Below, piece after piece: positions 41,446 through 53,700 of a stretch of DNA of 64,000 nt (the stretch's first letter is position 1; every line of letters begins with the position of its first letter). The DNA comes from Isochrysis galbana (Eukaryota; Haptophyta; Isochrysidales; Isochrysidaceae): assembly GCA_018136815.1 (NCBI GenBank), contig CM030931.1, forward strand, positions 186,001 through 250,000, in the 5' to 3' direction. The notes beneath the pieces were generated by a model that had not been told where the DNA came from, searched no databases, and saw only the letters and a list, made by a program, of their open reading frames with translations. The position numbers and the translations under genes are program-made.

Positions 41446-44400
41446 ATGTATCCAAACGGGCAGTATGGTCAGCAGGGATACGGCCAGCAGGCATATGGTC
41501 AGCAGGGGTACGGCCAGCAGGGCTACGGCCAGTACGGCACCCACGGGTACGCGCAGGGCTATGGCCAGCAGGGCTATGGGGGCCCACAGGCGGGCTATGG
41601 GCAGCAGGCAGGCTATGCACAGCAGCAGCAGCAGCATTACGGCCAGTACGGCGGGCAATACCCGCAGCAGGGAGGTCAGTACGCGCAGCAAGGCTATGGG
41701 GGGTATAGTGGTCAGACCTACCCGCAACAAGGCGGCTATCAGCCAGCTGGTCAGCCGTTAATGGTCCAACAGCAGCCCGCCAATGACCTTAAGCTCAATG
41801 CGGTCGCCGTTAATCCAATCGACAGCCTCTTCGGGAAGAAGAAGGACACAACGGCTACTGCGTTGCCATCGGCTCAGCAATCCGGGTCAATTGACCTTAC
41901 CACGAGCCTGGGTACTTTTGGTGCTAGCACGCAGGCACCCGCACCCGGAATGACTGGTATGAGACCGTTTGGCACGGGCCAGCATCCATCCCAGCCCGGC
42001 ATGGGTGTGCCCGGCATGAGTGTGCCCGGCATGGGCGTGCCCGGCACGGGCATGCCCGGCATGGGCGTGCCGGGCATGGGCGTGCCCAGCATGGGCCAGC
42101 CCGGCATGGGTCAGCCCGGCATGAGCCAGCCCGGCATGGGCCAGACCGGCGTGGGCCAGACCGGCATGGGCCAGCCCGGCATGGGCCAGACCGGCATGGG
42201 CCAGTCTGGCGCCGGCATGGGCCAGCCCGGCATGACCCAGCCTGGCATCGGCCTTGGCCAACCCGTAATCGGCCAGCCCGGTATCGGCCAGTTCGGCGCT
42301 GGAATCGATCCATCCGGAATGGGCCTGCCCACAATGGGGCAGGCAGACGGGATGCGGCAGCCCGCCTTCGGGCAGCCAGTTGTACTGAGCACCGGAATGG
42401 GTGGCGGGATGGCGGGCGCAATGGGAGCTTCATCAGCCGGCGACGACGACTTCGGCGACTTTGGCGGCGCCGCCTCTCAGCCATCGGACGACTTTGGCGG
42501 CTTTAGTGGCGCGCCGCCCGGAGCGCCGGTGCAGTGTGCGGCGACACCCCAACCAATCCCGTCCATGTCGTCTATGTCCTCGCTCTCCTCCTCGACGTCG
42601 TGCCCACCCAGCGTTGAGGTAGTGAGTATGATGGGCGGGATGCCAGCGTCGAGCGGACTCACTAAAGGCGCTACTCACATCGGCAGCTCGAGCTCACTGG
42701 ACGACTTTGGGGGCTTCGGGTCTTCTACAACGCTTCCACAACAGGCATCTACCTCAGCTATGGGCATGGCTGGGATGGGCGGAATACAGGCCTCGGGCTC
42801 TGCCATGGCGACGGATGCCCTTGGGAGCCTCTGTGCCTCGGCCCCCACCACGGCGGTGCCCACGTCCATGGGCAGTATGCCGATGGGTGGCGCTACGCAG
42901 ATGAGCATGTCTGCCGCAAGAGTAGGAGCGGATGACTTTGGCGGCTTTGGATCTGCCACCACCAATGACGACTTTGGCGATTTTGGCGGTGCGGCAACGA
43001 CCTCGGTCGCACCTGCCTTCGTCCAGCCGCCGATGGGCATCGGTGCGCTCGGCTCACTCCCTGCGGACATGTTCGGCGCAGCGCCAGCGGTTCCATCGTC
43101 GGCGGCCGGCTCGTTGGCATCGGTCTCGACGGCCGGCGACAATATTCTTGAGAAGGGCACCAAGTGCTGGTATACCTCGGCCGCCGACGGGGTGATGCAC
43201 CTTGTGACTGTGCTCAAGGTCTACCACGACGACCCTCCCCCGTACTACGCCATATGCTTGCCCAATGGCTCGGAGCGCAACACCGTCCGCGAGAAGCTGA
43301 CTCCCGCCACACCGGAGGAAGTTGCGAGCGGACGGCCTGCGGCCGCAGCATGCCAGGGTGCATGCGAGGCGTCGGCTCCTAGCGGCGCCCCCTGGGCCGA
43401 TTCGGGAGCTGTCGGCCTCATGCGCGGCATGCCAAACTCGGCATTGTCATCAGGCGCCTTTGGAGCGCAGCCTGGCATGCCGGCTGGCATGGTCAGTGGC
43501 GGCATGGGACTCAGTGACACCAATCTTCAAGCCCAGGTTGGAGGGGCCGAATCTGGCGCCTTTGGCAGCAGTGGTATGGGCGACTTTGGTGGCAGCAGCA
43601 GCGTTGCTCCGGCCGGCCCTGGAAGACCCGCTGTGGCGTTCACCGCCGCGGCGGACTTTGGTGACTTTGGTGGTGCTGGCGGCGCTGCACCACTAGCTCA
43701 GCCTACCGCTGATTTTGGCGGCTTTGGCGAATACGGTGGCTCGCCAGCGCCGCCGCAGCCCGCCGCAGTCGACGACTTTGGTGGGTTCGCGGGCCCACCG
43801 GTGGCGCCGCAACCTCCCGCTGCCGACGACTTTGGCGGGTTCGCTGGCCAGCCGACCGCACCTCAAGCTCCCTTAGTCGAAGACTTTGGCGGGTTCGCCA
43901 GCCCGCTGTCTGCCCCTGAAGCCCCGACCATCGACGACTTTGGCGGATTCACGGGTTCGGTAACCGCACCGCAGCCACCCGCCGCCGCCAATTTTGGCGG
44001 ATTCGCGGGTCCGCCGGCAGCGCCGCATCACCCCGCTCTTGACAACTTCGGCGGGTTGGTCGCCCCGCCTACCGTCCTTCAAACCCCCGTGATCGACGAC
44101 TTTGGCGGCTTCGGCGATGCCTCCGTCTCGCAAGCTGCACTGGCCAAGCCCGAAGCTTACGCCGGTGATTTGGGGAGCTTTGCAGCTGCGCCGGACGCCA
44201 AGCTTGCTGGGTCCGGACAGGTGGGCCTACCCGGCGTACCGACGGGGCAACTAGGTGCTGGAGCCGACGAGTTTGGCGGCTTTGCCGGCTCGGCAGCTCC
44301 TCCGCACGGCGGTGGCGGGTTCGGTACGTTTGGGGGTACACCCGCAGACCCCGACACGTTCGGCATGTTCGGGGTTGCGGCACCGCCTGAAACGACGAAC

Positions 44401-47400
44401 ACGCCTCCCTCTGGGATTGCCGCACTGGGATCCTTACCTCCCGACATGTTCGGAGGTGAGGTAAGCGCGCCAACGCCTAGCACATCTGCGACTTCCGGTG
44501 CCCCCATCCAAGACGTCGGATTCGGTGGGCTTGGTGAAGGAACTGGTGGCGGGGCTGCGATCGGCGGCGACGGCTTTGGCGGCTTCGGAGGCGCCTCATC
44601 GAGCCCCGCGGGCGGTGATGATATTAGCGGCCCTAGAGGGGCTTCGTCGAGCGCACCGGGCACCAATGGCTCGAGCGGCATTGGCGGCGCGAGCGCGCTC
44701 GCGACTGATGCCTTCGGCAGCATTGGAGATGCGTCAGTGAGCGCAAGCGCGAGCGATTACTTTGGCGGCATCGGGGACCAGCCCGTGAGCGCGCCTACGG
44801 TCGGTCACATCGGCAGCATCGGCGGCCAACCGGTGAGCACGCTCACAACCGATGGCTTCAGCGGCTTCGGCGGCCCACCGGTGAGCGCGACGACCGATGA
44901 CTTCGGTGGCTTCAGCGGCCCGTCGATGAGCGCGCCCATTACCGAAGAATTTGACAGCTTCTCCAGCACCCCCTGTGGCGGTCCGGCAGGCGCTGACGGA
45001 TTCGGAGGCTTTGGAGGAGCTTCCTCAACCGGTGCCTCTGTCGGCGTAGGGCCCTCGAGCTTCGCTGGGACCGCATCCGTCGGCGAGGCTAATGCAGATG
45101 ATTTTGGCGGCTTTGGGACCGTCTCCTTGAGCGGCGCCGCAGCCGGCGCCGACGACTTTGGCGGCTTTAGAGGCACCTCCTTGGGCGATGGTTCAGCTGC
45201 TGCCGACGACTTTAGCGGCTTTGGAGGCGCTCCCATGGCGCCGCATACGGATGGCGACGGCTTCGCAGGCTTTGGTGGCGCGCCTGCCGGAGCCAACAAC
45301 TTTCGAGGATGTGCCCAAACGTCGCAGTCCATTCCCGCTCAGGACAGCTTTGGCGCCTTTGGGGTCTCCGCGGGCACTGCCGACAGCCCGGCCGCGCTAA
45401 GCGGCGGGACGATGCTCGGAGGAGTAGGCACGTGCTCGTCGCCCTCGGCCGAGAACTTCGGCACGTCGAGCACAGTAGCGGCCGATGAAGACGGCTTTGG
45501 CGATTTTGGCGTGAGTTGCGCTCCTGCTCTGCAAGGGACGAGCGGTGGCGGCATGGAACTGGGCGACAACAGTTTTGGAGGCTTCGATGGGGGTGCCACA
45601 CCATCGGCGCTGCCCGCGAGCGGTGACGACTTTTGCGGCTTCGACGACTTTGGGGCGGCCAGCCAGCCCGGTTCTCAAAGCGTGGGCCCTCTTGATGTTA
45701 ACGCTTTCGGCGGGCTGTCCGACGTGTCCAGAGCCCCCGTTGCGGCTGCGGCCACCGACAGCGATGACTTCGGAGGATTCGGCGGGCCAAATCCGGAAGC
45801 AAGCTCTGCCCCGAGCGATGAGTTCGCGGGCTTTGGTGGCTCGGGGGGCGGGCCGATGGGCGCAGTGGCCATGGACGCTGATGATTTTGGCGGTTTTTGT
45901 GGGCCTGGATTGCAGATGGGGCTAGCACAGGCGGCCTGTGTAGACAAAACCGCCGCGTTCGGCTCCCAGTCGGCGGCCGGGCTCCGCAACGCTGCACCGC
46001 TGGCGGCCGACGACTTTGGCGGGTTCGAAGCACCGGCTGGCGCGGCCTCGACAACCGTGAATGACGGTGTCGGCGGCTTTGCAGGCCCTGAGGGCGGGCC
46101 GCCGGCGGGCGCCGCCGATCTCGGCATCTTCGGTGGTCCGAGCGTACGGGCCTCGTCGTGCAGCGACGATTTCGCACAGTTTGGTGGCTCTGCTAGCATA
46201 GCCGCCGCCGCATCTGGCGGTTTTGGCAGTTTCGCCGGTAATGGGTCGGCGGGAGGCGGCGTCGGTGATGCGGCGCCCACCGTAGGGCACTCCTCGGACG
46301 CCGACTTCGGTGATTTCGGAGGCATCGGTGGTCTTAGCCTTAGCCTAGCAGATAACGATGGCTTCGGTGGCTTCGGTGAGGGCGTCTCTTGCGCTGCGCC
46401 ACAGGCGCCATCCGCTGCGGGCGGCGACTTGTTCGACAGCGGAATACCTGGGCTTGCCCCTGCTGCTCCATCTGGAGCCCTGTCCACAGACCTCTTCGGC
46501 GGTGCTGCCTGGACCGACTCGGCCGCTGGCGGCAACGACCTCGGACGCGTTGAGGCTGGCCAGTATGCCGCCGCTGCTGACGACAACTTTTGCGGGTTTG
46601 GCGGGGTCAACAGCACCACCGAGTCCCTGACGGGCGCAGACACCGCATTTGGTGACTTTTCCTCACATCCTAGCGCCGCCGACAGCGTGGGCGACTTTAG
46701 CGGCGGGTTGACGGGCGCGGCTGTGAACCCTAGCGGCGTTGGCTCCCCTCCTGCTGCCGTTCCCGCCTCCGGAGACGACGACTTTGACGATTTTGGCGAC
46801 TTCGACGGGCCTTCGCCGCCTGTGGCCACAGGTTTTGCTAGCCTTGTCGCTAATGACGATGACAGCTTCAGCTCCATTGAGGTGCGCAAGCCTCCCGGCG
46901 CCTTTGACTCGCCGGTGCCGTCGGCCTCGCCTGTTCCTGGCGACGTGCCTGCAGCCGGCGTATTCGACGGTGTCTTCAGCGAACTACTCAAAGCTGAGAG
47001 GTATGAGGAGGCGCTCGCATGCAAGCAGCACCTTGAGGCAGTGGCCGAGATGGCGGTCCAGCAAAAAGCGTACGAGGTGGCGAAGGCCAATGACGAGTTG
47101 GAGGAGGCGATCCACATCAAGAAGACGATCCTTCCTGCGTTGCGCTCGAAGCTGCAGCCCGATTCCGTCGTCGAATCGTGGTCGCGCCCTGTGGCGTCGC
47201 CGTTTGCGACGATCGCCGCGCTCACGCAGCGTGCGACAGCGGCACTCGGGGTGGCGGAGGCCGCGCCTTTCGTGCGCAGCTGTCCCGATAACCTGCACTC
47301 GCTCGCCGCAACGAACCTCGATGCTGCCGCTGCGCGGCAGCGGCGCGCGCGAGCCGCCTGCGAGCTGCTGCTCGAGATCCCCGCTGCGCGCCAGAAGCGC

Positions 47401-47916
47401 CAGCTCGAGGTGCTTGACAAGCTAGCAAGCGGTATCGTCGCGCGCATGGGCTCCGTCGCGGACGCGCTCGCCTCGTTTCCGAGCTCGGCCAGCTCAGCGG
47501 AGCGTTCGTCTGCGATGCACTCACCGCGCGTCACGGAGACCATGGCCGCGCTCGCCGAAATGAGAAAGCTGGGCCTTCTCATCATCTCCTCTAGGGATTG
47601 GCATGCCTCCTTCTTCGTTGCATCGGCGACGGCGGGCAGTCCGATGGCTGCGAACACGTCGGCGCAGGCCGTGAACGACGCCTTCCGGCGCGCGGCGGCC
47701 GCCACGGAAGCGAAGGACGAGGTGCCAGGCGAGGTCGAGCGGTACTGGGAGGCGCCCCGGAAGCTCAGCGAGCGATGCGCACTGTCGCTTGCGCCCTTGC
47801 AGTCGGACGGCTTTGGAGACGTGCCACAGACAGTAGCATGGGAGGGCCAGCGCTTCCACGCGCCCTGCATCAACTTCTGGGTGCACAACATCGATCGGCA
47901 GTGCCCTGCGTTCTGA
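41446..47916 (+). CDS. Synergin-gamma-like AP-1 accessory scaffold with ~50 DFGGF-type motifs
   Basis: This is an intronless ORF of 2156 residues. Residues 1–110 are QQGYGQQ-type prion-like sequence. Residues about 185–270 are tandem [10 protein letters not shown] pentapeptides. From about 325 to 1810, a motif of the form DDFGGF/ADFGDF/DGFGGF recurs roughly 50 times in Ala/Pro/Ser-rich linkers. An ordered insert lies at about 564–625 ([20 protein letters not shown], then [20 protein letters not shown]), tudor/SH3-like in appearance. The C-terminal 310 residues are ordered and helical, ending [12 protein letters not shown]…, [20 protein letters not shown], which matches the C-terminus of synergin gamma/SYNRG. 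Acidic-Phe DFGxF peptides bind gamma-ear (GAE) domains of AP-1 and GGAs, so the protein likely links clathrin adaptors at the trans-Golgi. No EH domain is seen. Confidence 0.8.
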   Translation: MYPNGQYGQQGYGQQAYGQQGYGQQGYGQYGTHGYAQGYGQQGYGGPQAGYGQQAGYAQQQQQHYGQYGGQYPQQGGQYAQQGYGGYSGQTYPQQGGYQPAGQPLMVQQQPANDLKLNAVAVNPIDSLFGKKKDTTATALPSAQQSGSIDLTTSLGTFGASTQAPAPGMTGMRPFGTGQHPSQPGMGVPGMSVPGMGVPGTGMPGMGVPGMGVPSMGQPGMGQPGMSQPGMGQTGVGQTGMGQPGMGQTGMGQSGAGMGQPGMTQPGIGLGQPVIGQPGIGQFGAGIDPSGMGLPTMGQADGMRQPAFGQPVVLSTGMGGGMAGAMGASSAGDDDFGDFGGAASQPSDDFGGFSGAPPGAPVQCAATPQPIPSMSSMSSLSSSTSCPPSVEVVSMMGGMPASSGLTKGATHIGSSSSLDDFGGFGSSTTLPQQASTSAMGMAGMGGIQASGSAMATDALGSLCASAPTTAVPTSMGSMPMGGATQMSMSAARVGADDFGGFGSATTNDDFGDFGGAATTSVAPAFVQPPMGIGALGSLPADMFGAAPAVPSSAAGSLASVSTAGDNILEKGTKCWYTSAADGVMHLVTVLKVYHDDPPPYYAICLPNGSERNTVREKLTPATPEEVASGRPAAAACQGACEASAPSGAPWADSGAVGLMRGMPNSALSSGAFGAQPGMPAGMVSGGMGLSDTNLQAQVGGAESGAFGSSGMGDFGGSSSVAPAGPGRPAVAFTAAADFGDFGGAGGAAPLAQPTADFGGFGEYGGSPAPPQPAAVDDFGGFAGPPVAPQPPAADDFGGFAGQPTAPQAPLVEDFGGFASPLSAPEAPTIDDFGGFTGSVTAPQPPAAANFGGFAGPPAAPHHPALDNFGGLVAPPTVLQTPVIDDFGGFGDASVSQAALAKPEAYAGDLGSFAAAPDAKLAGSGQVGLPGVPTGQLGAGADEFGGFAGSAAPPHGGGGFGTFGGTPADPDTFGMFGVAAPPETTNTPPSGIAALGSLPPDMFGGEVSAPTPSTSATSGAPIQDVGFGGLGEGTGGGAAIGGDGFGGFGGASSSPAGGDDISGPRGASSSAPGTNGSSGIGGASALATDAFGSIGDASVSASASDYFGGIGDQPVSAPTVGHIGSIGGQPVSTLTTDGFSGFGGPPVSATTDDFGGFSGPSMSAPITEEFDSFSSTPCGGPAGADGFGGFGGASSTGASVGVGPSSFAGTASVGEANADDFGGFGTVSLSGAAAGADDFGGFRGTSLGDGSAAADDFSGFGGAPMAPHTDGDGFAGFGGAPAGANNFRGCAQTSQSIPAQDSFGAFGVSAGTADSPAALSGGTMLGGVGTCSSPSAENFGTSSTVAADEDGFGDFGVSCAPALQGTSGGGMELGDNSFGGFDGGATPSALPASGDDFCGFDDFGAASQPGSQSVGPLDVNAFGGLSDVSRAPVAAAATDSDDFGGFGGPNPEASSAPSDEFAGFGGSGGGPMGAVAMDADDFGGFCGPGLQMGLAQAACVDKTAAFGSQSAAGLRNAAPLAADDFGGFEAPAGAASTTVNDGVGGFAGPEGGPPAGAADLGIFGGPSVRASSCSDDFAQFGGSASIAAAASGGFGSFAGNGSAGGGVGDAAPTVGHSSDADFGDFGGIGGLSLSLADNDGFGGFGEGVSCAAPQAPSAAGGDLFDSGIPGLAPAAPSGALSTDLFGGAAWTDSAAGGNDLGRVEAGQYAAAADDNFCGFGGVNSTTESLTGADTAFGDFSSHPSAADSVGDFSGGLTGAAVNPSGVGSPPAAVPASGDDDFDDFGDFDGPSPPVATGFASLVANDDDSFSSIEVRKPPGAFDSPVPSASPVPGDVPAAGVFDGVFSELLKAERYEEALACKQHLEAVAEMAVQQKAYEVAKANDELEEAIHIKKTILPALRSKLQPDSVVESWSRPVASPFATIAALTQRATAALGVAEAAPFVRSCPDNLHSLAATNLDAAAARQRRARAACELLLEIPAARQKRQLEVLDKLASGIVARMGSVADALASFPSSASSAERSSAMHSPRVTETMAALAEMRKLGLLIISSRDWHASFFVASATAGSPMAANTSAQAVNDAFRRAAAATEAKDEVPGEVERYWEAPRKLSERCALSLAPLQSDGFGDVPQTVAWEGQRFHAPCINFWVHNIDRQCPAF
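41998..42255 (+). repeat. 15-bp coding minisatellite ([10 protein letters not shown])
   Basis: About 17 copies of a CCCGGCATGGGCCAG-like unit lie inside the synergin-like gene. Variation is mostly at the fifth codon. Confidence 0.9.
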
Positions 47917-48413
47917 CGGTGAGCTCGTTCACAGACCATCCCCTGGACTTGCGAGTCTTCTCGTGTCTCACAGATGGCTCGATGTGCGCCACATTGGGGC
48001 GTGCGGTAGGCGCTGCCTACCGCGGAGGCGGGTGTGTAGGCGCGCGTGGCGTATTCGGATGGTGTGCGGTACCCACGGCTGCATGTGTTGCCGAGCCGTC
48101 GGTGGCCATTGTTCATTCACATCCGTTAACTCACTAGACGTAGAGGTTGGCAGCGTCGTGTGCACCGCCGGGACGCAGTCGGTTGTCGTCAGGTGCGATG
48201 CCGGGGAACAAAAGTGGCAGTGACGGCCCGCAAACACGACGTTTACGTGAGTTTTCGATTCCACCTACGGCATCAAGAGCTTTTCTTTACATGCCCGTGC
48301 CTACCATTGAGCAGGCCACATATCCCGCAAAAAATAGATGCGGCAATTATCGCAAATCTGAAATATTCTGCCGGCGGTGCAAGAAGCGGAAGCTCCGGGC
48401 TCCGCCCAAAGTC
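47917..48413. other. 3' flank of the synergin-like gene
   Basis: No gene seen. Confidence 0.5.
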
Positions 48414-48680
48414 CAGGGCGGTCAAACAGGGGCTTTTAACTACTAGTGAGGGTTGGGCTGCATTTTTTGACCGTGGCGCGATGCCCAATAAAAACTTCTG
48501 GGGGGGGGGCACCTGCCACTACGAAAATATTCGCCAAGAAATGGTGCAATTCGACCCCCCTCTCCCCTCCTCCGTCACGCGCGCTCACGCTCTACCCGTA
48601 AAGAATTTGAATTTGCGGTCGCGCCCGCGGGGGGATCGGGATCGGTTGCTTAATTTATATTTAAGCTACATTCGGCATAT
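48414..48680 (-). repeat. Dispersed repeat, inverted copy
   Basis: This is the reverse complement of 8922–9208, starting AGGGCGGTCAAACAG and running to the TTAATTTATATTTAAGC part. It shares the terminus of the TIR element at 8.3–8.7 kb. Confidence 0.8.
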
Positions 48681-49484
48681 GCCGACAGCTCCGTCGGAGC
48701 TGGCGGCGGTGAGAAGGTGTGGCCCGGTGCGGAATGGCGGTGAGGGTTGGGAATTGTGATCCCGGGCGCATCTTCTGCCAGGACGCGAGGGCGTGGGGCG
48801 GTCGGGACCGCGGCGACACGATCGATCGAGGGTGGCTAGTAGGGGTGGGGAGGGGAAGAAAAAGAAAACCCCTCCCATCCTTCCTGGAAGCGAACATTTT
48901 TTTCGTGAGGGGGGGCGAAGAATTCCTCTGCCGCTTCTTGTCTGCGGAGCGGAGGGATGGCGTCCGCCTCGCTCGAGGTGGTCGATCACCACCACGCTCC
49001 TGTAGGCGTGTGGTGGGGTGTTGCAGGCTCGCTCGCGACTGGCGCGACCAGCTTGGGCCAGGAGACGGCTCTGCGGGTCGAACTTCACGTTCGCCCGCCA
49101 ACTGAACCGAGCTCTGCTGGCGGGCGCCTCAGTGTTGTCGTTTGAACCCCTCGTGACCCCCCATGCGTTAGGTGGCCATGGCGGCCATTCTCGGTGACCC
49201 GACGCGCTCCGACGCGCGTGGAGCGGCTTATGACACCGGTGCGCTGCCCTCCTCACCTTGCACGCCCGCGCCCGCTCACTCCGAACCCATAGCATGCATG
49301 TTGCGTGATGCACACGTTTTTGCATGCTCACCAGGCCGTTCCTCTCCACAGAAACTGACATTTCCTTCAATTCCCGCGCAGATCCAGGAAGGCGCCTCGG
49401 CCACCACTCCAAAGTGGGATCTGAGGCGTCTGGAGCCGCTGAGATCGGCCCCAGTCATGCCCGGATCCGTAGCCCGCGCCTCTT
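48681..49484. other. Possible exons of an unresolved gene
   Basis: The plus-strand frame at 48957–49145 (MASASLEVVDHHHAPVGVWW…) and the long frame at 49172–49975 look partly protein-like. Phases at candidate splice sites do not join them cleanly. A minus-strand frame also covers 49412–48666. No domain was recognised. Confidence 0.3.
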
Positions 49485-49767
49485 GTGAGTGGTGCCGCGG
49501 GTACCGAGGCTCTCTCTCGGTACTCACGGCACCATTCCCTCCTGTTGCCCTGCAGGCGAAATATTCAAGCGCGATGGGCGCTGGCCCTGGCGCTGTGAAT
49601 TTTGCATTTGCATTTTGCCGTGTGCGCGTGCCAGACGCCAGACGTGCCGAAGGGGCGCGCCCGACCGCTTGCAAGGCCGGGGCCGTGGCTGCTGCTACGA
49701 GTGGTGCCGTGGGCACCGAGGTCCCCCCTTGGTACCCACGGCACCATTTCCTCCCTTGGTCACACAG
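49485..49767 (+). repeat. Two intron-like hairpin units of a shared sequence
   Basis: Unit 1 (49485–49555) runs GTGAGTGGTGCCG…CACGGCACCATTCCCTCC…CAG. Unit 2 (49699–49767) runs GAGTGGTGCCG…CACGGCACCATTTCCTCC…CAG. Each folds on itself (arms 49491–49508/49516–49533 and 49703–49721/49727–49745). A third partial copy is at 49904–49920. Confidence 0.7.
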
Positions 49768-50099
49768 GCATGGATTGCAAGGTTGCAGGGGGGCTGGTGA
49801 GTTCGTGCTGACAGCGCGGCTGGTGCGAGAGCGGGCGCCAGAACCAGAACCACCGCGCTGGATCGCTAGCGCAGCTGGAGCCGTTGCCCGCATTGCCTCC
49901 TCCAAGTGGTGCCGTGGGGAGAAATCGACGGAGCACGCTAAGGACCCTGTAAGACACAAAAGAGTCATTAGCTAGCCAAGCCCGAACGAAGGGTGGTTAG
50001 GAGTTAGGAAGGGGAGTGGCCTCTCCACACACAGAATACCGCCGGGGGGCCCGTGTCACCAGCTTGCACCAGCCTCACGACCGACCGCCGCCCCCCCCC

Positions 50100-50745
50100 C
50101 ACTGTATTCTCTCTCTCTTCTCTCTCTCTCCTCCCCTCTCTCTCTCTCTCTCTGTGCAGCCCATCCCTAATGTATTCTCTCTCTCTTCTCTCTCTCTCCT
50201 CCTGTCTTCTCTCTCTCTCCTCCCCTCTCTCTCTCTCTCTCTCTCTGCAGCCCATCCCTAATGTATTCTGTCTCTCTTCTCTCTCTCTCCTCCCCTCTCT
50301 CTCTCTCTCTGATGCCCTTCCCTCTTTTCTCTCTCTCCAGCCCATCCCTAATGTATTCTCTCTCTCTTCTCTCTCTCTCCTCCCCTCTCTCTCTCTCTCT
50401 GATGCCCTTCCCTCTTTTCTCTCTCTCCAGCCCATCCCTAATGTATTCTCTCTCTCTTCTCTCTCTCTCCTCCCCTCTCTCTCTCTCTCTGATGCCCTTC
50501 CCTCTTTTCTCTCTCTCCAGCCCATCCCTAATGTATTCTCTCTCTCTTCTCTCTCTCTCCTCCCCTCTCTCTCTCTCTCTGATGCCCTTCCCTCTTTTCT
50601 CTCTCTCCAGCCCATCCCTAATGTATTCTCTCTCTCTTCTCTCTCTCTTCTCCTCCATCTCTCTCTATTCTCCTCACTCTCTGCCTCCTCTTCTCCTCCT
50701 CTCCTTTTTCCCCTCTCCCCCCCCCCTCTCCCGCCCCCCACACCA
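50100..50745 (+). repeat. 90-bp minisatellite in the leader of the fusion gene
   Basis: An exact 90-bp unit (with CAGCCCATCCCTAATGTATT, (CT)n and GATGCCCTTCCCTCTTTTCT) repeats from about 50248 to 50640, with diverged copies back to 50155. The unit is a multiple of three and open on both strands, so it makes false ORFs. Confidence 0.9.
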
Positions 50746-53700
50746 ATGGCCAGCCCACCTCCCCCAGAGCCACCTCTCTTTTCCTACCTACGCTCGCACG
50801 AGGTGGGCTCCTCCCTCTCTCTCCTCTCTCCCTTTGGTCTCCGCCCCATCCTCTACGCCGACCACACCGCCTCCGGGCGCTCCCTAGCCTTCCTAGAGAG
50901 TTTTCTTCTCGAGAAAGTTCTCCCCAACTACGGCAACACCCACACCTCGAGCTCCAAGACAGGAAAACAGTCGTCTGACTTTGTGAGCGAGGCGCGCACG
51001 CTGGCCAAGGTGTATACACGCTGCTCCAAGCGCGACCGGATGCTTTTCGTCGGTTCGGGAGCCACCGCGGCCGCCAACGCTCTCGTGGCGATGCTCGGGT
51101 TGAGGCCGCGCACGCCGAGAGAGAGGGAGAGGGAGAGGGAGGCTCTGGGCGAGGCGGGGCGGCCGGTGGTGTTTGTGGGGCCGTACGAACACCACTCCAA
51201 CCTGCTCCCCTGGCGCGATTCGATCGCCGACGTCGTGCACATTGGCGAGGCGCGAGAGGGAAGCGGGCCGGACATGGAGGAGCTGGAGCGGGAGCTCAAG
51301 AAGTATGCGCACCGGCCGCTGCGGGTGGGCGCATTCTCGGCGGTGTCCAACGTGACCGGGCTGATCACCGACGCCGATGCCGTCTGCCGCCTCTGCCACA
51401 AGCACGGTGCGCTCGCCGTCTGGGACTACGCCTCGGCGGCGCCGCACACGCTGCCCGACATGAACCCTCCGGCCGCGAGCGCCGAGGATGCCGCGGCCAT
51501 TGCGAAGGACGCGGCCTTCTGGTCGATGCACAAGCTGGCGGGAGGACCGCAGGCGCCGGGCGTGCTCGCCTTCAAGGCGGACGCTATTCTCGGCCCCAAG
51601 GCCGAGCGCCGCAGCTCCACCGTGACGCCCGGTGGCGGCACTGTCTTCTACGTGACAGAGTCGGAGCACGTCTACTTGCATGACGACGAGGAGCGGCTCG
51701 ATGGGGGCACGCCAGCCATCGTGGGCGCGATCCGCGCGGGACTCGTGCTCCAGCTTCAGCACTCGGTCGGCGCGGCCGCCATTCATGCCGCCGACGAGCG
51801 CATCGTGTCGACGCTCTTCGAGCGGTGGCGGACGGTCCCCAACCTACTCATCCTCGGGGGCACATGCCGGCCTCGCGTGCCCACATTCGCCTTCGCTGTC
51901 GCCGTGCCCTGGGCGACGGCGCGCACTGGCGCGGTGGGCGGCCGCCTACTCCTCCACCACAACTACGTCGTTGCCCTGCTCAACGATCTCTTTGGCATCC
52001 AGGTGAGCTCCTGGCCTCGACGCGCGTCGGCCGGCCCGCCGCAGGCCGTCTGCCCGCCCACACATGCCCTCCCGTCTCGCAGGCACGCGGCGGCTGCATG
52101 TGCGCTGGTCCCTACTCGCAGTCGCTCCTCGGCATCGACACGCCCACTTCCGACGCCATCCTGCGCGAGCTGAGGAGGAAGGAGGACAACGAGCTGCTCC
52201 GGCCGGGCTATGTCCGCATCTCGCTGCCCTACTACGCGTCCGCCGCCGATATCGCCTATATCGGTGATGCTGTCGCCTTCATCGCCGAGCACGGGCACTC
52301 CCTCCTCTCCCAGTACGTGCCCGACCCCGCCACCGCCGAGTGGCGCCACGTCCACCAGAGACGGCCGCCCCGCGAGTGGCTGGGAGCTATCGATTACTCC
52401 TCGGGGACCATGCGCATCAAGCCACCAACCGGCAGCGGTGCCGCTGCGACTCCCAAGCCCACGTCCATCTCCTCCTCGACCGACAATGAGACCGCAGCAG
52501 CTGATTCGCGAGCCGCTGCCCTCGCCGAGGCGATGGCCCACGTCAACGTCGCACGCTCGCAGCTCAAGCTCAACGACGGTTCCAGCGTGGCGACCGCGGC
52601 CGTGCTCTCGCCCGAAGCGGAGGCGCTGCGTTGGTTCCTGTTGCCGGCGGAGGCCGCCACTGCCCTTCGTGGGGTGCGTCCGACCGCGATGAGCCCCTTC
52701 TGGCCTCCATGCGTCGACGGTCACCACGGCGGTGCGAACCAGGAGCTCAAGGACGGCCGACTCCTCGAGGCGCAAGGCGCGCTCGGGGCGTTGTGTGCCA
52801 GCTCCACGCTTGCCGGCGGCGTGGCACCCGCCGCATGCGCGCCGACGTCCGGCTGGGTGGAGCCCCCTCGCAAATTGGTGAACAAGGTGCTCCGAGCTGT
52901 GCTCCAACACGGGATGCTCCGCCCCGGTGACCGGGTGCTGCTGGGGCTCTCGGGAGGAAAGGACTCCCTCACACTCCTGCATGCCCTGCGATCGTTGCAG
53001 CAGCGCACGCCGTTCAAGTGGGAGTTGGGCGCGTGCACAGTCGATCCCATGGCTGACGGATTCGATCCTAGCCCGGTAAGCAGCCTCGGTGGCTGCGGCA
53101 TCCAACATGACTCCAAGCCCGCTCGGGTGCTTGCATGGGCCCGGATCGCGCGCACTCACCGCACTGTGCTTTATCCGTGCCATCGCAGCTCATACCATAC
53201 CTGACCCATCTCGGGGTGCCATACTTTTACGAGCGCGAGAACATCCTGGGCTACGCGGCGGCGTCGATGGGAAAAAACAACAACCGCGTCTCGATTTGCG
53301 CCTTTTGCTCGCGCATGAAGCGCGGTGTGCTCTACCGCGTTGCACGAACCGAGAAGTACAACATCATCGCGATGGCCCACCACCTCGACGACTGCGCTGA
53401 GTCGTTCTTGATGTCGGCGCTGCACAATGGGGCGCTGCGCACGATGAAAGCCCACTACGCGGTGGATGAGGGCGACCTGCGGGTCATTAGGCCCCTTGTA
53501 TACGTGCGAGAGGCCGAGGCGGAGAAATTTGCCGACGACGCCATGCTTCCGGTGAGTGGTCTTGGCTCCACGACTGAAACCATGCGTGCCACAATTCAGA
53601 CATTTCCGCGAGTCGAATAGTTGGTGGAAGCAGCGGTCGGTCAAGCACTCATCTAGCCCGTTCTTGACGTCTGCTCCGTCCTCAGGTGGTTCCCGAGAAT

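Noticed and set aside
42477-45300. CRISPR-like or tandem DNA array
   Set aside because: The repetition is at protein level (DFGGF motifs) with diverged codons and variable spacing inside one frame.
45675-48116. 813-residue minus-strand ORF
   Set aside because: It is the antisense shadow of the synergin-like gene; GC-rich codon bias leaves the opposite frame open. It has no motif of its own.
50004-50741. 245-residue minus-strand Arg/Glu-repeat ORF
   Set aside because: It is made by the 90-bp minisatellite, which is open on both strands.
51963-53183. 406-residue minus-strand ORF
   Set aside because: It is antisense to the fusion gene and has no domain.
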